Positions 49,377-59,862 are shown, counted from the first letter of the stretch. The stretch is DNA of 64,000 nucleotides from Cymbomonas tetramitiformis (GCA_001247695.2 LGRX02033459.1:1-64000); one strand, 5' to 3'. Translations and numbers: made by a program. Notes: generated from the letters alone by a model not told the origin.

Positions 49377-49559
49377 CTTTGCCTATATATTACTTACTGT
49401 GTATGAGATAAGGGATATAGGCAGTTAACAAGCCGTAAGTCCGTGGTGGTGTCTTAGAGATGAATGATGAGCAGCCGAGCAATCGAACACACGAACAATA
49501 GAACAACCGAGTAGTCGAGTGACGGCAGGCAAGCAGGCATCGCGTCATTCCAGATTCCT

Positions 49560-49615
49560 CATTCCTCATTCCAGATTCCGTTCCGTTCCGTTCCGTTCCG
49601 TTCCGTTCCGTTCGG
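49560..49615. repeat. (TTCCG)n microsatellite
   Basis: About nine TTCCG units preceded by ATTCCTCATTCC repeats. The following 49625-49700 has GCACGTTTTAACGCG twice. No gene in 49380-49835. Confidence 0.85.
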
Positions 49616-49837
49616 GAGGCTTAAGTATGGAAGACAAAGTGCACGTTTTAACGCGCGTTTTAACGCCAAAAGGGGGTGCACGTTTTAACGCGTTATGAGT
49701 TATTACCAACCTAGACAATGTTGGTTTCTAATGTTTCATTTTTATTACACGAATCATCACCAATACATACAGAGAATTGAGGTGGCAAATCAAATCCACA
49801 ACCCGAACCCATACATATCGTATCTACTGAATTTGTA

Positions 49838-50152
49838 TATAATTTATTTAAGAACTTATTTAAATTTATTTTAGAACTTATTTAAATCTTATTTTGTTAC
49901 ACATTTATTTACGTAATTTATTTATCATTTATTACGTAATTATTTATTGTATATTTATTGTCATTTCCTTGTCATTTTACTTGTCATTTTTCTTGTCATT
50001 TTCCCTTGTCATTTTCCCTTGTCATTTTCCCTTGTCATTTCCTTGTATGACTTATGACATATATGACATAGGGTTATGACATATGTTATAGGGTTTTCAT
50101 AGGGTTTTTATAGTGATAAAAAAGCGTACCGTATAGTCGGTGCCTTACTACT
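49838..50152 (-). repeat. Outer PLV terminal inverted repeat, right
   Basis: Reverse complement of 1919-2285; outer end ...CGGTGCCTTACTACTA. Contains CTTGTCATTTTCC repeats. Confidence 0.6.
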
Positions 50153-50817
50153 ACCAAGTGATGCGGAGCGACATCGAACCGGCTTGCCTTCGGCTAGAGC
50201 CGCCGCCCTCGTCCAAGGGAAGGCGCCCCCCCCCGTACAACAATCTTCGTTAGCCAAGCGCGCGATGAGAAATCCCGCGCAAGGCGGGTGCTTAGCCGAT
50301 CGAGAGCCGATCAAACCTTCCAATGCTCAGGAGGGTACATCGCTCAAACCCCCTCCCAATATCAAGCTCATATTCCCGGAAGGTTGGAGTACCGCGGAAG
50401 GCTTCCGCGACCCGGAGTATGAAACGATTACGAAGAAGGAACGCCTTTTGGCGTGGATTGCGCCTCCACATCTTCCAATATCTACGAGGGAACCGGAGTT
50501 GTCCGCGAGGTAGCACCCTTTCTCTTTCTTCTCGACGTTGAGGTTGTGTCTTTCTTGCTTCACAGGACTCTTTGCTACATGTATGCAACATGGTTACCAT
50601 ATGTTGCATACATATTGAGATTATATCGTAGGGATCCTTGAACACATTGCAGGAAAGTCGATGCGCACTATGTGGAAGTGGACACGGTATGGCATCATAC
50701 GTGGTTGCCAACGCGACTGCTCCCGCACGAATTCTCCAGATTGGCGCACAATTTATCTCCAGACAATACCGCGTGGCCGACTTGGTTACCACCTTCTAGA
50801 ACCGGCAACGGTAACCT
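50153..50817. other. GC-balanced host-like DNA, no gene supported
   Basis: Several overlapping ORFs exist on both strands but none has recognisable motifs or convincing composition. Confidence 0.35.
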
Positions 50818-50821
50818 TTAA

Positions 50822-51062
50822 CCCCTAAACAGCGGTCTGGGTCAATAATGACCCAAAGCCGTTCATACGGTTCGACATGTTTCACCTTTGATATCTCGAG
50901 CAGTATTTACCGCATTCGGTATGATAGTAGCTCGAGGTTTTAATCTTCACGTTGATCGAAGCACATGCAAAGCTCGCTAGCTGTCGATGGGTGTAGCAAA
51001 TATGGCGGGCAAAAACGTAAACGCTATGATGAAACGTCAAAATAGTTTCCGCTGTTTAGGGG
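50822..51062. mobile_element. piggyBac-like MITE, 241 bp
   Basis: 14-bp perfect TIR CCCCTAAACAGCGG flanked by TTAA on both sides (50818-50821, 51063-51066), the hallmark of piggyBac. A GGGTCAATAATGACCC palindrome lies just inside the left end. No coding capacity. Confidence 0.8.
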
Positions 51063-51066
51063 TTAA

Positions 51067-53041
51067 GGGGAAATCGTTTCGACTTGTTCCACCGGTGCCT
51101 AATTGCTTGCAACGGATTGTCGAAAGGATTCGTGGCATGCAAGAGGCAAGGTAAGGGACTCTCGTGGGGCATGATTTCCCTCCCACCATTCATCACGTGG
51201 CTCGCTGCAATAGTGCTGCAGTACGCTATCGTGATGGTTGCAGCATGTTGATGGGATGTTGAAAACATGTTGGGAGATATTGTGCAGAGATGCGGGCGAG
51301 GCGCCCCCCGAGGCGCACGAGGCCCAAAGCAAGGAGTCCCCCCCGCCGCCCAATGCTGAGGCACCCACGAGCCCTCCACTAGCCGGCGGGAGTGCAAGGT
51401 AAGGGACTCTCGTGGGGCATGGTTTCCCTCCCACCATTCCTCACGTGGCTCGCTGCAATAGTGCTGCAGCACGCTATCGTGATGGTTGCAGCATGTTGAT
51501 GGGATGTTGAAAACATGTTGGGACGATATTGTGCAGAGATGCGGGCGAGGCGCCCCCCGAGGCGCACGAGGCCCAAAGCAAGGAGTCCCCCCCGCCGCCC
51601 AATGCTGAGGCACCCACGAGCCCTCCACTAGCCGGCGGGAGTGCAAGGTAAGGGACTCTCGTGGGGCATGGTTTCCCTCCCACCATTCATCACGTGGCTC
51701 GCTGCAATAGTGTTGCAGCACGCTATCGTGATGGTTGCAGCATGTTGATGGGATGTTGAAAACATGTTGGGACGATATTGTGCAGAGATGCGGGCGAGGC
51801 GCCCCCCGAGGCGCGCGAGGCCCAAAGCAAGGAGACTACCCCCCCGCCGCCCAATGCTGAGGCACCCACGAGCCCTCCACAAGCCGGCGGGAGTGCAAGG
51901 TAAGGGACTCTCGTGGGGCATGATTTCCCTCCCACCATTCCTCACGTGGCTCGCTGCAATAGTGTTGCAGTACGCTATCGTGATGGTTGCAGCATGTTGA
52001 TGGGATGTTGAACACATGTTGGGACGATATTGTGCAGAGATGCGGGCGAGGCGCCCCCCGAGGCGTACGAGGCCCAAAGCAAGGAGTCCCCCCCGCCGCC
52101 CAATGCTGAGGCACCCACGAGTCCTCCACTAGCCGGCGGGAGTGCACGGTAAGGGACTCTCGTGGGGCATGGTTTCCCTCCCACCATTCCTCACGTGGCT
52201 CGCTGCAATAGTGCTGCAGCACGCTATCGTGATGGTTGCAGCATGTTGATGGAATGTTGAACACATGTTGGGACGATATTGTGCAGAGATGCGGGCGAGG
52301 CGCCCCCCGAGGCGTACGAGGCGCACGAGGGGCATGCTTTAGATGGGACCATTGGAAGTAGCATGCCTGACTTGCGGGCATCCTCAATGTCGACTAGTTC
52401 ATCGTCCATATCGAAGAGCTTTTCCAGGAGATACATCTCATCATGTTTCCTTGCCTACTTGCTTTCGCCGTAACTATGCTGCAGCACGCTATCGTGATGG
52501 TTGCAGCATGTTGATGGGATGTTGAAAACATGTTGGGACGATATTGTGCAGAGATGCGGGCGAGGCGCCCCCCGAGGCGCACGAGGCGGCAAATTCAGCT
52601 GGTTTAGACGACGGCAGGTACTATTTCGGGATTCCTGGATTCGTTGATGTAGTCACTGTTGACGCGGAACGTAGTCCTCACCAATTTCCACTTGACGTTA
52701 CCCCCGAGGGAGACAACCTACCATCGAATGCGGAAGAAGCCTACGACTTCTTCGAAGCTCATCAAGCAATTTTGACACCGATCCGTATGGAAACTGTTGT
52801 CTACCTAGTACACGATGGCAACTTCGAGGCGACTACATACGGCTCGCTGCTGCCCGACGACTCTCAACTCGATAATCCTACACGAGACAATGTGCGGGAG
52901 GTTCGGTGCCTTGGGCGACATTGGAGGAGCGTTTCGACAATAAATGATTGGCCAGATTTGATCCGTGCGGTTGGAGTTTGGTCTTTAATTGCAGTTACCA
53001 CGGATGCCATGGCTGCCGAGATGGAAGAGCCCAATCGATAG
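51067..53041 (+). CDS. Spliced host-like gene with tandemly amplified exon (partial)
   Basis: Proposed exons: up to 51150 (open frame ...RIVERIRGMQEA), repeat exons 51288-51398, 51537-51647, 51786-51899, 52038-52148, and a terminal exon 52552-53041 with stop TAG. Each repeat exon starts after TGCAG, ends before GTAAGG, and encodes ~37 residues (DAGEAPPEAHEAQSKE...). Lengths are 111, 111, 114 and 111, all multiples of three. The terminal exon adds a globular ~150 residues (FGIPGFVDVVTVDAERSPHQ...). The unit at 52287 is diverged and may be skipped. No known family. Confidence 0.5.
51151..52330. repeat. ~249-bp tandem array (exon plus intron units)
   Basis: GTAAGGGACTCTCGTGGGGC at 51151, 51399, 51648, 51900 and 52149 gives periods of 248, 249, 252 and 249. 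A degenerate partial unit is at 52475-52590. Confidence 0.9.
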
Positions 53042-53129
53042 TTAGACATTGCAACCCGATAATCGGCGATAAATACGATATATCGATAGTATCGGTTATC
53101 GGAAATATCGATATAGAGCCTTGATGCCT

Positions 53130-53720
53130 ACTCGATAATGTTAGATGTCCATTCGATGATATTCATTGACTACTCGATAATATTCGATGACTTCTCGATA
53201 ATATTCGATGACTTCTCAATAATATTGATGAGTGTTCGATAGTATTGGATGACCGTTCGATAACATTCGATGATTGTTCGACAACATTCGATGAGTACTC
53301 GATAATATTCGATGACCACTCGATAATAATTGATGACTGCTCGATGATATTCGATGACTACTCGATATTATTCGATGACATCTCGATAATATTTGATGAT
53401 TGTTCGATAATATTCGATGATTGTTCGATAATTTCGATGACTACCCGATAAAGCTTGATGACTACTCGACAATATTCGACGACTGCTCGATAATATTCGA
53501 TAACTACTCGATAATATTCAATGACTACACGATAATACTCGATGACAAATCGATAATATTTGATTGTTCGAGAATAATTGATGACTGTTCGATAGTTTTT
53601 TTCGATGACTGTTCGATAACACTCGGTGTCAACTCGATAATATTTGATGACTACTCGATGTTAGTCGATGACTAATCGATAAATTTCGATGACTACTCGA
53701 TAAGGTTCGATAACTTCTCG
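53130..53720 (+). repeat. 21-bp minisatellite, direct arm (CGATAATATTCGATGACTACT)
   Basis: About 28 units. Because the period is a multiple of three, it yields spurious long SIIFDDY ORFs. The inverse arm is at 54690. Confidence 0.9.
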
Positions 53721-53769
53721 ATATTTTTTATGTCATACTATAATACTGTCATACTGACATGTTGTCATT

Positions 53770-54010
53770 CTACATGGTAATGACATAGGTGTCTACTTTA
53801 ATGACATAGGTGTCTACTGTAATGTAATGACATGGGTGTCTACTGTAATGACGTAGGTGTCTACTGTAATGACATAGGTGTCTACGGTAATGACATTGGT
53901 GTCTACTGAAATGGCATAGGTGTCTACTGGAATGACATAGGTGTCTACGGTGATGACATAGATGTCTACAATATAACATAATGCGTCTACATTATAACAT
54001 AATGCGTCTA
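53770..54010. repeat. 21-bp minisatellite (GTGTCTACTGTAATGACATAG)
   Basis: About nine units, then TCTACATTATAACATAATGCG units. Related in inverse to 47490-47775. Confidence 0.85.
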
Positions 54011-54379
54011 CATTAAAACGTAATAAATATTTCCAACCCGTAAGATTTCAAAATGTGCATTTCATCTAACGGAGTAGAGTAGACAGCGAACGACATATAT
54101 TTGACAAATGACAGATGACAGATGACACATGACCTATGCCGGATGACAGATGACATATGACGTATGACAGGAAAAAAAGATTTTTTTAAAAAAATAAAAG
54201 TTGCGAAATTTTATATCGATGGCCCCCATGAAAAAAATTCTTCTAAAATCGATTATTTTCGTGCTTGAACATAGCAAAACAAGATATCGGGACTTTTTTT
54301 GCGGTCAACATTGAGAAAATCGCAGTTAAAGGATTAGTACTCTGGTCGGGGACGACAGGCTACTGTCATAATGTCATAC

Positions 54380-54680
54380 CATCATATTGTCATTTTCGGT
54401 TTGTGTCGTCCCTTTTTTCGTGGCGTCCCAAAAAGTTTCCGTGGCGTCGATGACAGTTTTCGTCTGTGTCGTCCCGTTTTTCGTGGCGTCCCTTGGATTT
54501 CGGGGTGGCGTAACAAAAGTTCTGGTCTGTGTCATTTTGGTTTTGGGTGGCGTCCGAAAAGTTTTAGTGGCGTCGATGGAAGTTTTGGTCTGTGTCGTAT
54601 TGTTTCGGGTGGCGTCCCAAAAATTCTTTGTGGCGTAAATGGAAATTTTGGTCTGTGTCATTTCAGTTTTGGGTGGCGTC
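54380..54680. repeat. Degenerate GTGGCGTCC/TTTTGGTCTGTGTC repeats
   Basis: Alternating blocks GGTGGCGTCC and GTCTGTGTCGT spaced irregularly. 54010-54380 is AT-rich without a gene. Confidence 0.6.
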
Positions 54681-54689
54681 CGAATATCA

Positions 54690-55200
54690 CCGAGTAGTCA
54701 TCGAATGTCATCGAGTTACCATCGAATAATATCGAGTGGTCAATCGAATACCATCGAGTAAGCATCGGATGTTATCGAATAGTCATCGAATATTATCGAG
54801 TAGTCATTGAATATTATCGAGTAGTCATCAAATATCATCGAGTAGCTATCGAATATTATCGAGCAGCCATCGAATGTTATCGAGTAGTCATCAAATATTA
54901 TCGAACAATCATCGAATATTATTGAGAAGTCATCGAATATTATCGAACAATCATCGAATATTATTGAAAAGTCATCAAATATTATCGAACAGTCATTAAA
55001 TGTTATCGAGTAGTCATCGAATGGTATCGAGCACGCATCAAATATTATCGAGTAGTCATGGAATATTATCGAGAAGTCATCGAATATTGTCGAGTAGTTT
55101 TGGAATATTATCGAGTAGTTTTGGAATACTTTCAAGTAGTCATCAAACATCATCGAGTCGCCATCAAATATTTAATATTATCGAGTAGTTTTTGAACATT
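54690..55200 (-). repeat. 21-bp minisatellite, inverted arm
   Basis: Reverse complement of the array at 53130 (ATCGAATATTATCGAGTAGTC). Together they make a ~2-kb inverted structure and it abuts the truncated virus gene at 55220. Confidence 0.9.
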
Positions 55201-55219
55201 GTCGAGTAGGTATATATCG

Positions 55220-55677
55220 TGGTCTATTTTTTTATTAATTAAATTCATCCAATATTTCAAAGGTTTACTAATAAATCTATTAAATTTGATTTTCATGCTT
55301 ACTCCGGAATTTCCACCTTTATCAACAAAATCTTTTGTAACATCTTTATCCGTAAATTGTTCTTCATATTCTTGTCGAGTAAACAAATCAAGGTCTTGTA
55401 TTTGTTCATTTTTTGTTTCAAAATCTTTAATTTCAGATTGTATTTTTTGTGTTTTATTTTCTTTGGTAAATTCCTTATTTACTTTTTTATTTTGAATTTG
55501 ATTTAATTTAATCCATTGTTCCTTTGTCAATTGTCTTGAACTTGATGCCCCTAAAATTCCAACCCTATGGTTTTTAACTTTTTTAAGATTGGTTCTCTTT
55601 GATTTAGTCAATGGAGCTTTGCCTTTATCATCTTTATCATCTTTACCATCTTTGTCAGTTGACTTTTTAGGTGGCAT
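55220..55677 (-). pseudogene. Lys-rich polymerase-associated protein, N-terminal fragment
   Basis: Almost identical to residues 1-~150 of the gene at 13991 (with a KDD insertion), then cut by the minisatellite at about 55220. Confidence 0.7.
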
Positions 55678-55803
55678 TATTATTATACAATATATTTCTT
55701 ATTACGGAATAGTAACGAATTCTTAGAATTTAAATCAAAGTCATTAAAAATCAATAGAAATGATAAGTAATGATTAGAGAAATATTTTCTTGTGTATTCT
55801 AAT

Positions 55804-56289
55804 ATGGGTTTCAAGAAAGGTGAAAAGATTACTGACGAGCTGACTCTAGAACGATTAAAAGTTGCTCGATTAAAAGCTATGGAAACAAGAAGAAAGAATT
55901 CTGAAGCCAAAAAGGATATCAAACTTGCTAAAGAATTAGAAAACAAAAAAGTGTTGGAGGCTGCTCAAAATAAAATAAAATCATCGATAAAAGAACCTGA
56001 AATTCCTGAAAAATTCGAAAAAAAATCAGAACCCGAAATCATTGACAAGAAATATGTTAAAAAATCAAAAAAGAAACCTGTGATTGTTGTGGAATCTGAT
56101 AGTGAAACTTCGGGTAGTTCAAGTGACGATGAACATCAACCTCAAGTGATTATCAAAAAATCAAAAAAGAAAGACAAAGTTTCAAAAACGGAACAAAAAC
56201 CAAACGCGGTCCCTCCGACTTATCATGACGTTTTGAATTCAGACCCTCATTTTCATAAAACATTCAAATCATTATTTCCAGAATTTTAA
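55804..56289 (+). CDS. Lys/Glu-rich virus protein (MGFKKGEK family), intact
   Basis: 161 residues from ATG 55804. Charged helix to ~residue 60, Ser/Asp-rich acidic tract near 105, basic tract (KKSKKKDKV), and a conserved C-terminus (PPTYHDVLNSDPHFHKTFKS) perhaps a binding motif. Convergent with the SET gene as at 15623. Function unknown. Confidence 0.65.
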   Translation: MGFKKGEKITDELTLERLKVARLKAMETRRKNSEAKKDIKLAKELENKKVLEAAQNKIKSSIKEPEIPEKFEKKSEPEIIDKKYVKKSKKKPVIVVESDSETSGSSSDDEHQPQVIIKKSKKKDKVSKTEQKPNAVPPTYHDVLNSDPHFHKTFKSLFPEF

Positions 56290-56302
56290 AAGAATATTTG
56301 TA

Positions 56303-56706
56303 TCATTTATCTTTCCAATAGTCTTTCCCATAAGAAACAAATATCTCTTGATTCTTTTTTACATTTGATGTTAATCGAACATTTCCTACGGAATTTATTT
56401 TAGCATAATTTTTGCATTTGATTCTTTTGGCACTTTGAGGGGTACAATCATTGAACTTACCGGCAACTGAATTTGTTTTCGATGCATCATAAAACAGATT
56501 ATTATTCTTTTTCCAAATATGTGTTCTTCGATTCAATGGAGGTAATTCATTCATTGTCAATCGTTGCGTGCCGACGGTGTATCGACCAACTAACTTATCT
56601 TTTTTCAAGTCTTCTTTGGCATATACTCCAAGACCTGAATTTGGAATACTACTTTCCTTAATATCTACTACTCTATGAACATAACAATAAGGACTATATT
56701 TACATT
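56303..56706 (-). pseudogene. SET-domain protein, second copy, N-terminally truncated
   Basis: Open through GLGVYAKEDL, GKFNDCTPQS and VSYGKDYW; near-identical to 16114. The first ~30 codons including the zinc motif and start are lost at a junction at ~56706. Confidence 0.7.
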
Positions 56707-56765
56707 ACTAATGTTTTCTATTGATGTATATTAGATAAAATATATATGTTAAAGATATATACACA

Positions 56766-56954
56766 ATGTTTGAAATTAATACTTGCGACGTTTTTCAATT
56801 TGGTACAATTATTGTAGCTTTAATTCACGCTATAGGATATAATATGAGACGCTCAAGGTGTAAACAATTAGATTGTCTTTGTATCAAATGTGAAAGAGAT
56901 ATAATGAATTCAAAAGAACTGAGTATTGATAAAAATGTGTTAGAATCCGCTTAA
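56766..56954 (+). CDS. Small hydrophobic/Cys protein, 62 aa (second copy)
   Basis: One residue different from 15340 (CERD versus CDRD). The TATATATACACA promoter region is also conserved. Confidence 0.6.
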   Translation: MFEINTCDVFQFGTIIVALIHAIGYNMRRSRCKQLDCLCIKCERDIMNSKELSIDKNVLESA

Positions 56955-56957
56955 AGA
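56946..56957 (+). promoter_or_regulatory. Candidate promoter box (TCCGCTTAAAGA)
   Basis: 22 nt before ATG 56980, as at 15337. Confidence 0.4.
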
Positions 56958-56979
56958 TTATAAGTTCTATATTATAACA

Positions 56980-57391
56980 ATGAGTGAAATTAATACACAT
57001 TCTCCTAAGTATACGAAGGTTACTTCCAAGAATGGTAGGAAAATATACAAGAGCGGACAATTTACAAAGGTTTGCAGATTTAAGTGAATCTGATGTAGAA
57101 ACTCCAAGAAGTTATGTATCGCCTGATTCAGAACATGATGACGATGTTAAATATTTAGAAAGTTTGTCACCAACTCCAATAAATCAAGAAGAATCTGGAC
57201 CATCAAAAAGAATGACAATAAATCCTTTTTTAAGACAAGCATTATTTAATTCAGGTCAAAAGGATAGAACACCTTCGGCTGACAATGATAATGATGATGA
57301 CGATGATACGAGTGGTGTTCAATATATGGGTTTGGAAATGAGTCCTATTTCCACAAGAGCACAACGTGCAAATAAAGGTAATCAATTATAA
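56980..57391 (+). pseudogene. Chimera: start of 110-aa gene joined to ESGPS-protein
   Basis: ATG 56980 begins MSEINTHSPKYTKVTSKNG, identical to 14982. At ~57035 it switches to KYTRADNLQRFADLSESD...ESGPSKRMTINPFLRQAL in another frame. A deletion of ~11 kb equivalent would join these genes. Confidence 0.65.
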
Positions 57392-57415
57392 ATAATAATA
57401 TATCATATTATATAA

Positions 57416-57634
57416 ATGACTCGTGCTGAATGGAACGAAACATTAAAAAAATGTGCCAAAGAATATCATTCCAAAAAAGGCACGAAACCTCGTAAAAAAT
57501 ATTCCAAAAAGAAAAAGTTAATTAAATCTGCAAATATTCAATCACCACAAGTGACATCACGACCTATTGCAAATTTACCAACAAATAATAACAATCGAGG
57601 ACCTGCACGATTTCCTTTTAATTTAATTGTGTGA
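57416..57634 (+). CDS. Small basic virus protein (72 aa), intact copy
   Basis: One residue (NIQ versus NMQ) from 8648. Followed by the conserved hairpin spacer. Confidence 0.65.
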   Translation: MTRAEWNETLKKCAKEYHSKKGTKPRKKYSKKKKLIKSANIQSPQVTSRPIANLPTNNNNRGPARFPFNLIV

Positions 57635-57642
57635 ATTTCTTC

Positions 57643-57667
57643 GGTTTTTTCAGGGGGACAAAAAACC
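57643..57667. other. Conserved spacer hairpin (copy 4)
   Basis: Same 8-bp stem and G-run loop as at 208, 8615 and 29119. Confidence 0.6.
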
Positions 57668-57681
57668 TCAAAAAAATAAAA

Positions 57682-57693
57682 TCCACTTAAAGA
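57682..57693 (+). promoter_or_regulatory. Candidate promoter box (TCCACTTAAAGA), orphaned
   Basis: 30 nt before an ATG at 57724 whose ORF is short because the lipase-like gene begins on the other strand. The RING gene normally here has been replaced. Confidence 0.45.
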
Positions 57694-57740
57694 GTGTAAC
57701 TCAATGGTGTAAACAAAGCAAGAATGAAAACTACATTCAA

Positions 57741-59210
57741 TTATGGATTTATTACACCGACTTTTATAGGTGTTGAACTATTGCCGTCACACTCGACATA
57801 TTTAATTCCCTTTTTAAAATTACCTGAATTTATGTTTCTATTTTCATAACTTACTCCGGTTGTAGGCGAAAATAGCTTTTTATCTTGCTTTTGTCTACCC
57901 GTTATTTTTCTAATTTTTTCGGTAATTGGGTCATAACTAGGGACTTTTTCTATATTTTTTTCTTCAATTGGATGCAACCCTAAATATTTCCGTAAATAAT
58001 TCTTTTCTTCTAGACTCTCTTTAACTCCCATGGTATCCATAAAATCTGTAAAATTAATAGGGGGCGCTTCGTTTAACAATGCACCTTCTAATACACCTTG
58101 AGTCGTTCTAAAATAATGTTCATCTTTAGAATTTGTATGTTGATAGTATCCAAAATAACCACCCATAACTGAACCGCCTATAGCATTTGCGAAACCAAAT
58201 CTAGATCTTGCCGTGGAAACTCTTTCGGTTTGGGGATAATTTTCGGTATACATTTGCTCTATATCATGTAATTTTACAAGATCATTTTCAGTTCCCGGTT
58301 TTGGATTGACATGAATAATTTCATAATTAGAATTTGGATGAGGTTTAATTCTTGCCGGTAATGAAATTAAATCTCCTTCCGTTGAATAAACATATTGTTT
58401 TTCCGTTGGTGTATTTACCGGTTTTTGCAAGGGATTAATAGCTGGATTAAAATGATGACCCTCGACATTATATTTTTCGGCAATGAAATTGCTTTGTCCG
58501 GCTCCGTTTGAGTGACCGGTTACCGAAATTTTGTAATTATTTCCAAATTTTTTAAAAACATTTTCATATCTTTGGGATGCTTCGTTATATCTTTGAGTTG
58601 TGCGTTGTTTGCCTATAGTTGTTAATAAATTCACATACCAATCCTTAAAATTACTTAACCTATTAGGGTTTTTAGAAATTGTTTCTAATTTGTAAAATTC
58701 AGCGTCACTTCCACGATATGCTATGATTACTTCTTTATTTATAGAATTAACTAATGTAATCGAATTTCTCCCGCTTAATGTAGGGTCTATTTGAAAATGG
58801 GGAAGCTCTCTCATTATTTTATTTAATTTTGCTTTATTATCGTAACTAAATGCATAGGCTGAATTTGCAGCTAAAGCATATTTTTTTTGAGTAGGATTAT
58901 CAAATTTAATTGTATTTTTTCCAAGAAAATTATTTATTGCTTGATTTGGAATATTTTTGAAATCTGCATGTATTGCATTCAATAGTTCCGCCGTTTGTTT
59001 CTTTATTTTTTGGGATGTAAAATCATTATTTTTAATTTTTGGAATTCTCTCAAACGGCGTGGAATCTTTGTTATTACTTTTATTATTTCCTATTTTTTCC
59101 AAAAAAATATTTTCAAATTTAAAATCATTACTTTTAAAATTGGTGTCATCTACAATTTTCGCTTTTTGACAAAATATATTTGAAGGATTATTATCACAAA
59201 ATGTATTCAT
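57741..59210 (-). CDS. Lipase-like protein, lineage B
   Basis: 489 residues. IIAYRGSDAEFY near residue 155 and the nucleophile elbow VTGHSNGAGQ (GHSNG) near 235 are followed by EGDLISLPAR, where a catalytic Asp could lie, as in class 3-type lipases. A Gly-rich segment (GGSVMGGYFGYYQ) may be membrane-active. Same length class and order as the 22214 protein but little sequence identity. Likely virion-associated by analogy. Confidence 0.7.
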   Translation of the reverse strand: MNTFCDNNPSNIFCQKAKIVDDTNFKSNDFKFENIFLEKIGNNKSNNKDSTPFERIPKIKNNDFTSQKIKKQTAELLNAIHADFKNIPNQAINNFLGKNTIKFDNPTQKKYALAANSAYAFSYDNKAKLNKIMRELPHFQIDPTLSGRNSITLVNSINKEVIIAYRGSDAEFYKLETISKNPNRLSNFKDWYVNLLTTIGKQRTTQRYNEASQRYENVFKKFGNNYKISVTGHSNGAGQSNFIAEKYNVEGHHFNPAINPLQKPVNTPTEKQYVYSTEGDLISLPARIKPHPNSNYEIIHVNPKPGTENDLVKLHDIEQMYTENYPQTERVSTARSRFGFANAIGGSVMGGYFGYYQHTNSKDEHYFRTTQGVLEGALLNEAPPINFTDFMDTMGVKESLEEKNYLRKYLGLHPIEEKNIEKVPSYDPITEKIRKITGRQKQDKKLFSPTTGVSYENRNINSGNFKKGIKYVECDGNSSTPIKVGVINP

Positions 59211-59286
59211 AAATTATTAAATTAATAATTTAATTTTAATATAAATTTCCCCGAACAAATGTTTTCGAGACATAGTAATAAAAATT

Positions 59287-59862
59287 TTAATTGTTATTTG
59301 TAGTACGTGAACGTGTTTTTGCCGGTGAGAAATTTCTATTAGGAGACGTAGGGTTTCTTCGATCTACACCGGTAATAATAACGGCATCACTTGGTAAAGA
59401 AAAGGATAATGCTTGTCTTAATATTGGATTTACAACTGTCCTTGATGAAGGACCAGATTCGCCTTGATTTTCGGGTGTGTTTAACGGAGATGGAGAAAAA
59501 TCTTCACGCAGTCTTTTTAAACCTGAATTAATTTCTTCAGTGTCAATTTCACTCAACAATTCTTCTTCTTCTTCAAAACTTATTGGAGTAGATTGTGAAG
59601 ACAACTCTTCTTGCATAATATATTTTGGAAAATCAAAATCATGCTTTAATTCTTTAGTCAAATGCATAGGATTTATAGGAGAATTTGTTAGATCAAAATA
59701 AAATAATTCAGGATTTGAACTAGGTACGGTCATACTATAGCTATTTTTAGAAAGATTGCCATAACTTTTAAACATTTTTTGAGAATTTGGTACTTTATTT
59801 GTTATATCCATCATTTTTAAACATTGTTGTTTTGTGTACGCGTCGGTTAATTGTGGTCTCAT
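59287..59862 (-). CDS. ESGPS-motif virus protein, lineage B
   Basis: 191 residues. MRPQLTDAYTKQQCL, YSMTVPSSNPELFYFDL, an acidic middle, QGESGPSSRTVVNPILRQAL, and a basic Thr/Arg tail. Aligns throughout with the 8889 protein, confirming its N-terminus. Function unknown. Confidence 0.6.
   Translation of the reverse strand: MRPQLTDAYTKQQCLKMMDITNKVPNSQKMFKSYGNLSKNSYSMTVPSSNPELFYFDLTNSPINPMHLTKELKHDFDFPKYIMQEELSSQSTPISFEEEEELLSEIDTEEINSGLKRLREDFSPSPLNTPENQGESGPSSRTVVNPILRQALSFSLPSDAVIITGVDRRNPTSPNRNFSPAKTRSRTTNNN

Noticed and set aside
50184..50792. Overlapping ORFs on both strands as host genes
   Set aside because: Neither strand shows motifs, introns or biased composition; low complexity in 50215-50235.
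51056..52077. Minus-strand ORFs across the 249-bp repeats as a repeat protein
   Set aside because: Open frames arise from the GC-rich repeat; splice-site placement, the +3 exon indel and the flanking exons favour the plus strand.
53245..53675. Long ORFs of repeating SIIFDDY (also at 54740, 61124, 61507) as proteins
   Set aside because: They are translations of a 21-bp minisatellite; the period is a multiple of three, so all frames stay open. Opposite-strand ORFs are equally long.
53770..53960. CRISPR-like array
   Set aside because: Units are contiguous with no unique spacers, and the context is eukaryotic.
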